A model generated the notes under the pieces. That model was not told the origin of the DNA. It worked only from the letters and a program-made list of their open reading frames with translations, and ran no database searches. Positions 44,600 to 56,482 of a stretch of DNA of 64,000 nt are shown piece by piece. Every line of letters starts with the position of its first letter. Position 1 is the first letter of the stretch. Origin of the DNA: Diphasiastrum complanatum (taxonomy: Eukaryota; Streptophyta; Lycopodiopsida; Lycopodiales; Lycopodiaceae); contig CM055100.1 of assembly GCA_029204225.1 (NCBI GenBank), forward strand, positions 29,592,649 through 29,656,648, written 5' to 3'. The position numbers and the translations under genes were made by a program.

Positions 44600-45518
44600 C
44601 CTCCTCATGTGCAAGGTTTCCTTGTTTGTCCTCCTCCTCTTGTGCTCTTAGCCTCTTGTAGCATTCAAATGCATGATGCCCCTTCTTTCCACAAAAGACG
44701 TATTTTGTTTTGACTTGTCCTTCTTGCCCTTTGAGCTTGATGCTTCATCCTCTTCTTTGGCCTCCTTGGGATGTTTCTTCTTTCCATTGGGCTTATTTTT
44801 TCCCTTGAATGAGAAATGGGCTTTCTCATCTCCATCCTGCAATGACAATGAACTCATTCTTGCCTTGGTGTGGAGCATCCTACACTCTTCAGCCACTAAT
44901 ACACTGTGAAGTTTTTCTATAGTTGGCAAAGTGTTTTGGATGGCAAAACTTTGGACCAAATTTGTGAAATCATCTCCATCATGAATCTTCTCTCCAATGG
45001 AAGCCAACTCCCTAATTAGAGACTTGATTCTAAGCACATAGTCTTGTGCACTCTCCTCACTTCTCCTCATGCTTTGCAAGATTTGATTTCTAAGCATGAG
45101 GACTTTAGAAGTGCTGCTTGATTTATATATTGATTTGGTTTCCAAGCATGAGGACTCTAGAAGTGTTGCTTGATTCGTAGCTTGATTTCAAAAAATCCCA
45201 AGCCTCTTTGGCACCAGTACAAGATGATATGTCTCTCAAAAGATCGTTGCTTACATTCATCTTCACAGAATGAAGTGCTAGTCTAGATCTCTTCTTGTAT
45301 TTGATCAACTCCTGTGCACCTAGAGGTTCATCTTTATCATCAAACAAGAACTCATAAAGGTCTTGGAGCACCATTAGAAACTCCATCCTAACCTTCCAAA
45401 TAGAATAATTTGTAGAATTCAATCTCTCCCTAGCTTCTAGAAGGAATGCTCCAATAGATCCCATCTTACTAGTGATTTCTACAAATAAGAAATCGATTTG
45501 ATTGACTTTGAAACTCAC
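44600..45518 (-). pseudogene. Copia gag with duplication frameshift
   Basis: N-terminus at 45518: IGAFLLEARERLNSTNYSIWK, YKKRSRLALHSVKMNVSNDLL, KEAWDFLKSSYESSNTSRVLM. A 52-bp tandem duplication (landmark AAGCATGAGGACT at 45092 and 45144) breaks the frame. It resumes with LRNQILQSMRRSEESAQDYVLRIKS, SLSLQDGDEKAHF and a Lys-rich linker, then a frameshifted zinc knuckle (F.CGKKGHHA..CYK, about 44655-44695). Its closest relatives here are the gags at 11.7-11.96 kb. Confidence 0.87.
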
Positions 45519-46361
45519 AAAGGTCTCACATTGTGTAGTGTTTCACTCAAATTAGATTTCTAATCCAACAAATGGACTTATAATCTCATTTCTAGCATCC
45601 CTCACAAAAAGATAAGATTATGTGAAAACTACTTACAATGAAATCTTGCCAACTTTTCACTCTATTCACTACTCTTGAGAAAATCAATGAACACAAAGTA
45701 GATTGAACTTCTCGATCCTCCCTGAGTTCTTTTCTAGAAATTTTCCACTAGAAACTTACTTGAAATGCACAAAGATTCAAGTAGCAAGATCCCCTTGATC
45801 TTGATTCAAAAGAACTTTTTGGAAGGATCCTACAAAACAATGCTCAAGAAAATTGGTTTTGATTTGGACCTAGAAACTCACAAAAGTTTCACTTTGTCTT
45901 GATTACCTCAAATTTGACTTCTAGCCCTCTCTTGGACTTCTAGTCTTACACTCCCTCACAAAGAAGAAATAAAGGTTAGATGAAATTCTATCAAAGACTT
46001 ATCAAATCCTATCAATTTTCACCATTTTTGGACAAAAAACATGACTAAATATCATTCACACTTTTTGATGTACTTTCAAGACCTGTAAAACAAGTTTAGA
46101 GGACCTGATTTCAGCCTAGATTAATTAGATCTCATGACCCTATGTCAAATCTAATCAATGGAACTCAATCTTGGTAGCTTATCCCAAGATTTCCACCAAA
46201 AATTACATCAAAAGCTCTCAATTTGAATTTGTAATGGATATCATGCATTAAATGTGTTGGAATTTTCCCTTAAATTCAATTGCTAATGAGAATCTGTTCA
46301 TTACCTTCCTGCAGCATTTGCAAAACAGTCTGCATTTTTGCGCACAATTTCTGACAGCCAA
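45519..46361 (-). other. Probable leader/LTR remnant of the same Copia element
   Basis: Two diverged copies of AAACTCACAAA.GT(T/C)TCAC....CTCAAATT.GA(T/C)TTCTA lie at about 45509 and 45887. I find no primer site and no gene. Confidence 0.4.
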
Positions 46362-46747
<386 letters not shown>

Positions 46748-46849
46748 TATCATTCTTAGTCCTAAATAAATATAAATCTAACAATCTATTACTACCATAG
46801 ACTATGTATTTATCTATAATCTTAAATTCTAAATCATTGCAAAATGTTA

Positions 46850-47043
<194 letters not shown>

Positions 47044-47270
47044 TTATAAATTTAACAATCTATTACTACCCAACACTATCTATATCTATTTGTGTATTAA
47101 CCTAAATTATAGATCAATGCAAAATTCAAAACACGTACACATCCTCTCAAACACACACATACACTATCTTAAATAATTCTAACAATCTATTATAAACACT
47201 ATCAAAAATCAATCTATTATAAACACTATAAAAAATCAATCTATTATAAACACTATCACAATGTATTATA

Positions 47271-47589
<319 letters not shown>

Positions 47590-47592
<3 letters not shown>

Positions 47593-48230
47593 TCTAGATC
47601 TTCTCAAAACAAACAAACAAACACCAACTTCAAACAAACAAAGAAATAGCAAAACAAACAAAAATCAAGCACCAACCTCAAATACTGATCTTTAAGCATT
47701 GATCTTCAGGCCCTCAAGCACTGATCTTCAATCGCCCTCAATTGCCCTCAATCACTCCAGAGACGCTCCAACCCGCAAAAAAACAGAGTGAGAGAGAAGG
47801 CGCTGGATCGCGCGAATACGAAAAACCAAATAGACATCGAAATCCGACGTCTTTAAAACACGTCAGATTTCGACGTCCATGTCCATTCAGGCCCAAATGA
47901 TAGGTCCCAGAGGCCCTGGACAGGCTTTTGAAATATCTACGTTTGAATGTCGAAATCTGACATGTCAGATTCTAATGTGTTTTTCAAAAATTGGTTGTCG
48001 CCCATATTTTGCGATCGCCAAACTTTGGTTTTCGGATTTTTTACTTGGATGTCATATTCCGACATGTCGGATTGTGACGGATTATGAAATTTTTGAAAAT
48101 ACGTCGGACGCCCACGTGGAATCTGTGTGATATGTTTTTGTGATATTCATCAACAATTGATGCATCAAAATCAGCCAATTCTCGTTCATGCTGTTTATAT
48201 AGAAACAGAGAAAATGAATTTATGCTAATC
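47590..48230. other. Spacer with palindromic words
   Basis: No gene. AAACAAACAAAC runs at 47608-47670, four GATCTTCA/CCCTCAA words at 47690-47755, an imperfect hairpin CGAAATCCGACGT/CACGTCAGATTTCG (47838-47872), and palindromes TCTGACATGTCAGA (about 47956) and TCCGACATGTCGGA (about 48058). Confidence 0.6.
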
Positions 48231-48234
48231 ACTA

Positions 48235-48516
48235 GTGATTACAAGTAACGGCTTCTAGTTGTGAGTCGTCATCGTCCGTGGAGTCCATTCTCCATGTGGT
48301 ACTGTTGATAGGCATCTCTTTGATCTCGTCCACCCAAGGCCATAAAACTTTTTATCTCAAGATGAAGGAAGTTTTTACTTTCCAGGCCAAGAAATTTGAC
48401 TCCTCAGCCTCTAGAACTATGCATATCTTATAATGAATGCTGCTGATGGAAGCCATCGTTTGAATAAACTGGTCTTGAGAACTTTAAAACTCTGATATTG
48501 GAATCTAATCAACCCG
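48235..48516 (-). pseudogene. Copia gag N-terminus with degenerate primer site
   Basis: Minus strand: MASISSIHYKICI, SNFLAWKVKTSF, WPWVDEIKEMPIN. It is homologous to the gag at 2822-3305. A weak tRNA-Met-like primer site (CAATATCAGAGT, 9 of 12) lies at about 48505-48516. Truncated on the left. Confidence 0.75.
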
Positions 48517-48715
48517 TTGTGCTTCTCGCTATTGGAAATGGTTAAATCGGCAGAAGTGTGAATGAACGCACTTGAACGATCCGTTTCACTGCTGGGAAGA
48601 ATCGGATTCCTGATGCAAAGCTTAGATAGAGTCGATCTATACAGTTGCAGCTACTACTACACACTATGATCTGATCTCTTCCAAACTATAGGCTGACATT
48701 GTAGTGTTTTGGAGT
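48517..48715 (-). mobile_element. Copia LTR fragment
   Basis: Shares GATTC.TGATG.A.GCT.AGAT.GAG..GATCTAT with the LTR at 8267-8790 and lies next to the primer site. The right border is not visible. Confidence 0.4.
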
Positions 48716-49300
48716 ATACCTTCGAGTATTGGATCTAATATTATCATTGAATATAAGTCTAGAAGAATGATGCAAAACATTTGTTATTTTAGCATGCATA
48801 GTCTTGGAAATCTTGGTATGCTTAATCTTTATGATCTTGGCAACATGATGGATCATTGTAATCATTATGAGACAATGTGGCCTTGGGTTTTCTCAAGGAA
48901 GAGCATCTATTTTCAAGAAGAAAGAGCTTTGGGATCGAGGATCTTTTGCAAGCATGGAAGGAACCAATGGCAAAGGTGCTAGGATGGTGGAATTCTCTTC
49001 ATGGTATTTGGAAATGGATTTACTTCAAGGAGGTGCTTTCATGGATATGGTGACAATGCATCATCATTAGTTTTATAAGCTAATTTTCAGACTTTTGTAC
49101 TTGAAAATAATGTGTTTGTTAAGCCATAATCAGCCTTTGAAGTTATTTATAGTTTGTCATAGTTTAATCAAGCTATTTTCTGAGGAGTGTCATAAATATG
49201 GCAGAATATAGCTTGCTTAAGGCCAAACTTATGTAGATAATGTCATTCCACATGTGTTTTGCTTGCTCCCACATGTGAATAATAGCCATATGTTAGCTTC
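48716..49300 (+). other. ORF-like repeat and possible LTR with CACATGTG words
   Basis: The 48720-49070 part resembles 28386-28700 (minus). A 67-codon frame at 48867-49070 includes MEGTNGKGARMVEF and FMDMV, similar to MEEAHDHSGILVEH and IMDMV on the other copy. Paired CCACATGTG motifs at 49248 and 49271 recall the LTRs at 12.4 and 27.4 kb. Unrecognised function. Confidence 0.35.
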
Positions 49301-51490
49301 TACATAATCCCAAGAACCACTAAGGCAAAAAGTCAAGTTTTTGAAATTAGAAGCAAATTTTCGAGATTGTAATGATTTGAGTAACAATGAACTAAACACA
49401 TTTAAAGCTTTATTGATTTGATATGAAAAATTTGGTTGTGTGTAGCATAGTCTTTATCTTCAATAACTTACATAATAGTATCCTAACATCTCTAGAAAAA
49501 ATTCATTGCTTGATCTGATGCCAGTAGTAGAGAAAGAAAGAGCTAAAGAAACCTCATAATATATCATTAATAATTCAATATATTTCAATCAAGACCCATT
49601 AACTAAAGCAAACAATATAGTGTTTGGACTCTAGAGATAAGTTTCAAGAATGCTGAGATAGTGTTCGGACTCTAGAGATAGATAAGTTTCAAGAATGTTG
49701 AGATATTTAGATTTGAAATCAGAAAGGTTTTTGAGTGCTATGTATACATGAGTACTTCAATTGAGCAAAAATCAATAAAGTTTACACAAGCAACTAAGAT
49801 ATTCATAAAATATTTGCATCTTTAAAAAACATACATGCATGATGCTACATAGCCTATCTTTAAGTTTCATAAGAACCTATACACAATAGCCAAGCTTGAA
49901 ATCTAGTCACCATCCATGAACAAGATCATTTTGCACATAAACTCCATTGTATCTAAGGTTTGTCTGAAGAAAAATGGACTATAAAGAAATTGATTATACT
50001 GCATTCTAAAATAGTCTGTATTTAAGACAACAAATGCAAACTAGAGCCATCATCTCCACCCACCTATGGAGTTGAATAAATAGAAAAGTTTAATGCCAAT
50101 ACATGTAACATTGACAAAATTTGAAAATGTTAGACTGAAATGGACAAAGTGCGAGAAACAAAATGAATATCATCCAAAAACTCTATTCCAAGAGACTGCA
50201 TTAAAAATGCTTCTGAGTATTTAGTTGTTTTAAAATCTGACTATTTTCTCTCTCCTATGTGGAATTTCTTAGAAGGCCCTCTTGGAGTTTGGATTTTCTC
50301 TAATGAATTATTTTGTGCAAGGTTGAAGACTTATTCAAATTGGGACTCTAGAAAGACAATTTTTCATTACCTTTGGTGTTTTCACTTTGCCATAGAGGAC
50401 CCTATATTCCCTATCAATGAATGTGCATTTATATATTTCACCAATTTTGTTTTCATTTAGTAGTGATTTACATCAAAATTGCTACGTTGTCTTGTTGCCA
50501 GAATTACCAAGTGAATAAAAAAGTTAAAAGTACATCTGTTATTAATTTGATCTAATCTCTTATGAGTGTTTAGAATCTATTTTCTTACACATAGAGAGGG
50601 ATTTTGGGATAACAAGAAGTTACACAAAATATATGAAATAGATAGTAATAGTAAATGGTATTTGGACTGACTCGAATCTCTTCAAGTATTTTTAACATGT
50701 GTGAAGCCACACTTTGAGTTCTAGTCAAACTAATTGAAAATGCATTAAGTTGGCCTCAATTTGATATTTGAACATTATTCCCATTCCTCTTACATTCAAC
50801 TGGCCAAACAATCACCATGATAACCATAATAAGGTCCATTTCCAAGTGTCATAAAGAGTTTCCTTCCAAATAAACCATCCTTTGTGCGCTTGAAGAAGAT
50901 ACTTGATCCATTGATGTAGCTTCTCCTTGAAAACATCCCAAGGTATCCATGATTTCTATGACCTTCAAAGCAATCCATGTAAGAATAGCTAGTCCACAAC
51001 ATATTGGTATTTTATATTACATCTGTAAGCATCTGAAAAACATGGCTAAATTTTGATCCAATGAGAGTAACTTTACTTCTCTAGGATGATTCGCCAAATC
51101 TAGCACAATTTTTAATATTGAAAAGGGCATAATTACCCTTATGGGACATTGAATACTAATGTTCGTTACATTTGGGATGATTGACTCACTTTATGAAATT
51201 CTTCCTTCCACAAAGAACTTGTATCTCACTTTCACGAGAAGTACCTTTGACCTAAGAATGTTACCTTTGCCACCAAGGGTATTTTTATGCCAACTATGGG
51301 GGTTGGAATACAATGCCTAAGGGGCATTCCAATGAAGCCCAAGGTAATTTAGAAAAGGGGCACCTTGCAGGGAAAAGCCTTTGTAAATAATCAATTTTGT
51401 AATCATTTTGGTTAGATCAATGGCCCACCAAGTATGGTATCTGTTGGGTTCTTTGTATGAAGGAATATTTGAATTGGAAAACTATTTTAT
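49301..51490. other. AT-rich region without recognisable gene
   Basis: Only short chance frames. A tandem pair of about 47 bp (TAGTGTT(T/C)GGACTCTAGAGATA..AAGTTTCAAGAATG) lies at 49618-49705. Positions 50796-51002 (minus) are a third, weak copy of the ORF-like repeat at 28386-28700. Confidence 0.5.
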
Positions 51491-51492
51491 CA

Positions 51493-52484
51493 GCTCTGAT
51501 ATCACTCTTGCTAATAAATACAAAATCCAATCAAGAGAAAAACTCAACGTTAAATTATGATAGGATCTTTACCAACTGTCGATTCAGACTATTACTTAGA
51601 TCGACCGGAGGAATATCTTGGTAGGTATCAGAGACACCCATGAAGGGAGCGAAACAGTTAGGCATATATGACAGCCATGCTTCCTTCAAGATAGATATTT
51701 TGAATGAGTCATGGAACGAGTATCAGTACAAGAGAAATGAATTATTAGAAAGCATTCATCAGTGCAAACACACATAAAGAAAATAAAGAATATGCATTAA
51801 GCTGTTGTGAATACAATGATCAGATCATGATCATGTGCTTGAGAATGATTCACAATAATAGTGCACTATGTGTTGTGATCTTACTACGCTAGTTATGGAT
51901 TTAATAATGTCTCTACTTCTTGAATTACTTTCACTCTCTCTAAAGATCTCTGATCCTATGGAATTAGATAGTCTGATACAATGAAGTTCACATAGGAGCT
52001 CTGATCACGCTACTAGATTATTGACTCATCTATTGTTGTTTTCATCATCCTTGATACTGATTTATTGTTTATATATGCATACATCAATTGCGGTACAACT
52101 ATATGGGTAACGGTCGTGAAATGAAGTAGTTACTGCATAGTATTGAATAGAACTATAATGTAGTCTATGTCGGATAGACTAGAGGAAGAGCTCTATTTTG
52201 ACTAGGATAGTCGACAATCGTCGAAGGTGTCGAACAAATTTAGTTGACTTGTCTGCCTTTGAGAAGTTGTCGATGGAGTCGAAGTCGGGATGTCGATGGA
52301 CTTAAGTCGAGTCAGTGAAGTCGACATCGATCCTGCCTTGCATGAAGGTCAGTCGAAGTATTTTGCAGACTGTTTGACTTATGTGAGTAAGGCTGCATGC
52401 TGCTATAGAGAGAGAATATTTACATAGTGTGATTGTACTCAGAAGATGAAATTAGGTGTGTAGGAGTGAAGATTAACTCCAACA
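51493..52484 (-). mobile_element. 5' LTR with tRNA-Met primer site and TATA box
   Basis: The minus-strand TGATATCAGAGC at 51504-51493 matches the primer site at 11 of 12. The LTR is about 51509-52484 and begins TGTTGGAGTTAATCTTCAC in element orientation. TATATAAAC lies at about 52068-52076 (minus). The following interior to the left is not recognisable as gag. Confidence 0.65.
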
Positions 52485-53237
52485 ACATCCTGCGTGTATA
52501 AGTCCATCTTGAGGAGCCCGACAATATTTTGGTATGTTAGCATCCTGCAAGGGCAAGTCCAACTTGTGGTGCCATTAGTCACTACGTGGCAAGAAAATAG
52601 TTTTGGCAAGTCTCAAGGTTTAAACTCAGACTTAAAAAGTTATGTAAAAGTCAAAGTCAAGTTTCCGAAAAGGTACTTGCATTGTATTTTGAGACTTGAA
52701 ATGTCTTGTCCCATAAGAAAATGTGGAAAGAGAACTCCATAAGTTTCTATAAAAGGAAGCTCCTTTCATGTAATTTTCATCCTTAATACAAGAGAGAACA
52801 AGGTTCTATTATTTTGGATCCACATATGCTTGCTATGGTCTTTGGTCATTTTTAGCTTAACTTTGTATTTGTTGCTATTTCCTTAAGTTATTGCTAATTT
52901 GGCTCCTAGTTAGCATATGTGCTTTGCATCTAAGTTTAGTAGCTAATAGTGGTCAAAGAGAGAGCCTAGGAGGGAGTGGAGTCCAAGTTAGAGAGGAGAG
53001 GTGAGAGAGAAAAGAGAGGGAAAAGAGTGAGTGAGTGAAAGAGAAAGGAGAGAGAAGTTGAATGTGGTGAGAGTGTTTGAATTCAAGTCTCTTCATAAAT
53101 TCAAATCCTGAAGCTCTTCTAGACTGATGGTGAATGGTGGCATCTTTCAAAACTTGCAACTTATGTGGTCTTTTTGTTAGAAACCAGAGTTGATCTGATT
53201 TATATTTACAGCACTAGATCCTAACCAAATTTTAACA
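52485..53237 (+). mobile_element. LTR, probably of a Gypsy chromovirus-type element
   Basis: The end TTTTAACA lies before the primer site TGGTATCAAAGC (53238-53249, 11 of 12). TATAAAA lies at 52748-52754. CATCCTGC(G/A) occurs twice (52487, 52542) and once in the LTR at 15.5 kb. The left border is defined only by the neighbouring LTR. A Gypsy integrase lies downstream in the same orientation. Confidence 0.6.
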
Positions 53238-53249
53238 TGGTATCAAAGC

Positions 53250-54484
53250 GGCAGGGTGTTGCAGGCATGCACGATCCAATGGAGCCATCGTCGACATCTT
53301 TCACCAAGAAAAACGACACTCAGAGCATCTCAGGAGAGAGGACTCCATACGGGGTATCGGCAGTCTGGATGGCAAGAGACAACAAAGTTCCTTCCATCGG
53401 AACTTCGAGGAAGTGATCAAAATGTTGTAAGGAAATTCTAGAAAGAATTCCGGAAAAACTTGCAACACCGATGAGTTTAGGGAAATCATCGATGATGGCT
53501 ATGCAATTGACTGTGTAGGCAGCTGGTTGACACAATTGGATTTGCAATGGAGCTGTAAGGGATAGTGTTACATAGCCAGGGCAATTTATAGGGTTTAATT
53601 GGGTGGAAATCGGTGGAAGTTTCAGAAAATTTCGGTTCCGTGGGGTGTTGACAGATTTCTTGGAAAATCAGCCTATTTAGAGTCGATGCTGCACCAATTT
53701 GAATGTCGTAAATTGCTTCGAAACGGCAGAGGTAGGGCGACCTCTGTGGAGCAGGTAGCTACAAGTAAAATCTTAGAGAGAGATTGACAAATGCCCAAGA
53801 AATCTCACTGGCTAGGGTTTGTAGAGTGAAAAGGTGTGGATCTTTCACTGTAGGTGATCTTTTTTGGATCTGTAAAATGGTACAGTAGGGCGCCCCGATG
53901 CTGCAAAGAGGGTGCCAATCAGTTGTGGGTGGCTGTAGAGAGATAGGAGAGATGGATCCATCAGAGCAGGGCGACCATATCCACTTACAAGAGAGCAACC
54001 ATAGCCATGAGAGCAAAGAAGAAGGAGAGAGGACCCACCTGCGAGGGTCGCGCACGACCAGAGTCAAAAGACCTATAGCGGCTGTAGGAGTTCAGACACG
54101 GAGGAATCTGGATTGGCACGCAAGAATGTGTAGGATCGTTGGATATTGATCCATTGCAATGAACGGTCGTGATAGATTGTTCAGGGAGCAATATCCACCA
54201 CCGGATAGAGGGCCACCATCAGATGATGAGTGAAGAGGGTCCATGAAAAAATTGAAGGGCCATTTTGGACACTTTTCATTAATTTTTTTTCAAAAGAAAT
54301 GGTAGAAGGGACCTGACATTTAAATTGGACTTCTCTTCGTTAAGAAAATTCAAAACGAAGTTACAGTTCATTTTTGCAAGGCATTTTGGTTTTGGGCCTA
54401 TCTTTGGCTAGAAGGCACCTTTTTTGGCCATCCTTGGGCCAAAATGACCACTGAAACTGGTTGATGGGAAAGTATATCCATGTA
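53250..54484 (+). other. Leader and unrecognised interior of the element
   Basis: A frame from an ATG at about 53279 (MEPSSTSFTKKNDTQSISGE) is open to about 53416, then carries stops. I do not recognise it. No gag, protease or RT motif is visible, so most of pol is deleted. Confidence 0.45.
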
Positions 54485-55180
54485 TTTTGTAGTTGGACGT
54501 AAAAAATCAAATGACAAAATGATTCTATTTGGGTGGTTGTGAATAAGTTAACTAAAATAGCTACATTCATGCCAATTAAGTCAACTGCAAAGGTTTCATA
54601 TTTAGCCTATATCTTTATTGAAAGATTATTTAGGTTGTATGGACTGCCAAGTGATAGAGATCTTAAATTTATAGTTCACTTATGGTCAATGGTATTCAAT
54701 AAACTTGAAACCTCTCTTAGTTTTAGTTCTACTGACCATCTTGAATCAAATGGACATACTGAAAGAACTAATTAGACTATGGAAGATATGTTGACTCATG
54801 GGGAGAATTACATTTCTTTGATTGAGTTTGCTTATAATAATAAAAAACATTATGCTACAAGTTGTAGCTCATTTATGCTTATGTATGGTTTTTAACCTAG
54901 ATCTTTGGTTATTGCGAAGGCAAAATTCATTAAGATCTAAAAATTGCAAAATTTATATATGAAATGCAAGAAATGTTGAAAGTATTTGTAGTACTCAAAA
55001 TAGAGCTAAGCACTAGATGTTGATATTAGGAGATGTTCTAGAGATTTTTAAGTTGGTGATTATATATATTTTACAATTCCAAAAAGACCTAGGGCTATCT
55101 GTATTGAAAAACAGTATGAGTTGTCTAGCAACTCTTGTAGGCCATTTTGGTTATAAAGAAAATTGAATCTTATCAACAAT
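54485..55180 (+). pseudogene. Gypsy integrase core and C-terminus
   Basis: VVNKLTKIATFMPIKS, FIERLFRLYGLPSDRDLKF, LETSLSFSSTDHLESNGHTERTN (the conserved HPQTDGQTERVNQ region), then after a stop LIEFAYNNKKHYATSCSSF, and KVGDYIYFTIP with ELSSNSCRPF (the GPY/F-type module). Typical of Ty3/Gypsy chromovirus integrases. The first catalytic Asp region is poorly preserved and there are stops at about 54774 and 54892. Confidence 0.82.
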
Positions 55181-56188
55181 AACAGAATGTGAGTTTAGTA
55201 AAAAATCAGGATTCTTGAAGGAATATTCCATGGCCCTTTGGGTCGATACATACCTACAAAAACTCGCCCCTACTCTACTTCCAAATTCTGGTATTCAGTT
55301 GCCATAATCCTCTCCTATCTTGTATTCAATCACAGTGGCTCGATAGTGAAGTTGATTGAGGTTTGATCTTCAATTTCTCTTTGGTTCGATGATTTGGCTT
55401 CATATGAGTTCTCCTTCTGGTGTTTGCAACATGATGTTAAGGATCTACATGACGATCTTCACACAAGGTTACCCATTGTCCCTACCAGTCTTTGACGTAA
55501 AGGAATTGCTTGGAGGATTCCTTCAATTTCTTAAAGATGATTAAATCTTGCAAAGGTTGTCATTCCTAAAAAAGATTATGAGTTCTTTGGAATCCGTGAA
55601 CAAAGTTGCACAGAAAGCATTGAATCTCACATTATATACTTCAAAAGTGACATCACCTATTTTTTTTTTTGCATATTATGAAATTTGACATTGACATTGC
55701 TTTTTTTTTTGGGACATATTATGAAATCTATAGTTCATTTAGAATTTATCAAACGAATATTGTGCTCATAAAAGGGCCTTAAAATTTTTTGAGAAGAGAT
55801 GAAGATGCAAAAGTGAGACTCATAGAATTTCAGTGATAAAGAGAGGTTTTCCTCACCATCTTCTATGCTTGGGAGAGATATCTTCAGTGACCTTTTCAAC
55901 CAATAAAATGGCCTCGCCATAATTTCATGACAAAGGTCACTAAAGGAAAACCATTTCCGAATACATAAAAATCATAAAGTGATTATTATAATTAGGGCTG
56001 ATGATTTTTTGGTCGTTTTCTTACTTAAAGATTGGAAGTTAGACAATTATTTTTATAAATGATGTATATCTTTGTGTATATTGGAAAAGTGCTAGTGCCA
56101 TTTTTTAGCAAATAAAAAAATCACATTGGAGGTTCATCTTTCAGCATCACTGAATAAGCTAATCCTTCATTTCTTGGTCTCAAGTCTC
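55181..56188. other. No gene seen
   Basis: Contains a 62-codon frame (55356-55544) that I do not recognise, and a short duplication (T-run followed by CATATTATGAAAT, 55663 and 55701). Confidence 0.5.
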
Positions 56189-56194
56189 TTTATT
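56189..56194 (-). terminator. Candidate polyadenylation signal of the subtilase gene
   Basis: AATAAA on the minus strand, about 290 bases after the stop codon. Position fits a plant 3' UTR, but the motif is common by chance in this AT-rich DNA. Confidence 0.35.
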
Positions 56195-56482
56195 CATTCT
56201 CTTTGGATCCTCCTATAGAGCAAATACCATTATAGTATTTCATGGTAGACAACACCATGATACACAATGCAATTGATAATGCACATCCCTTGAATACTCT
56301 CTTATACTTGGCCACTTTATAGCAGAGTAGGATCTTGCAAATGTGCTTAAATGATAATGGTTAAAGAATAGCTTAAGAATGAATTTTGAAATTAATTTGT
56401 GTGATGAATTTTCCCAAGGCTCTTCTTAATTTGTGCTAGATGACTTTGTATGATTTGCCTCATAGTAGTTATGAATACATGC

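Noticed and set aside
53301-54191. Several open frames of 60-100 codons on both strands at 53.2-54.2 kb
   Set aside because: Overlapping frames on both strands, none with a family motif; the region is better explained as leader or decayed interior behind a primer site.
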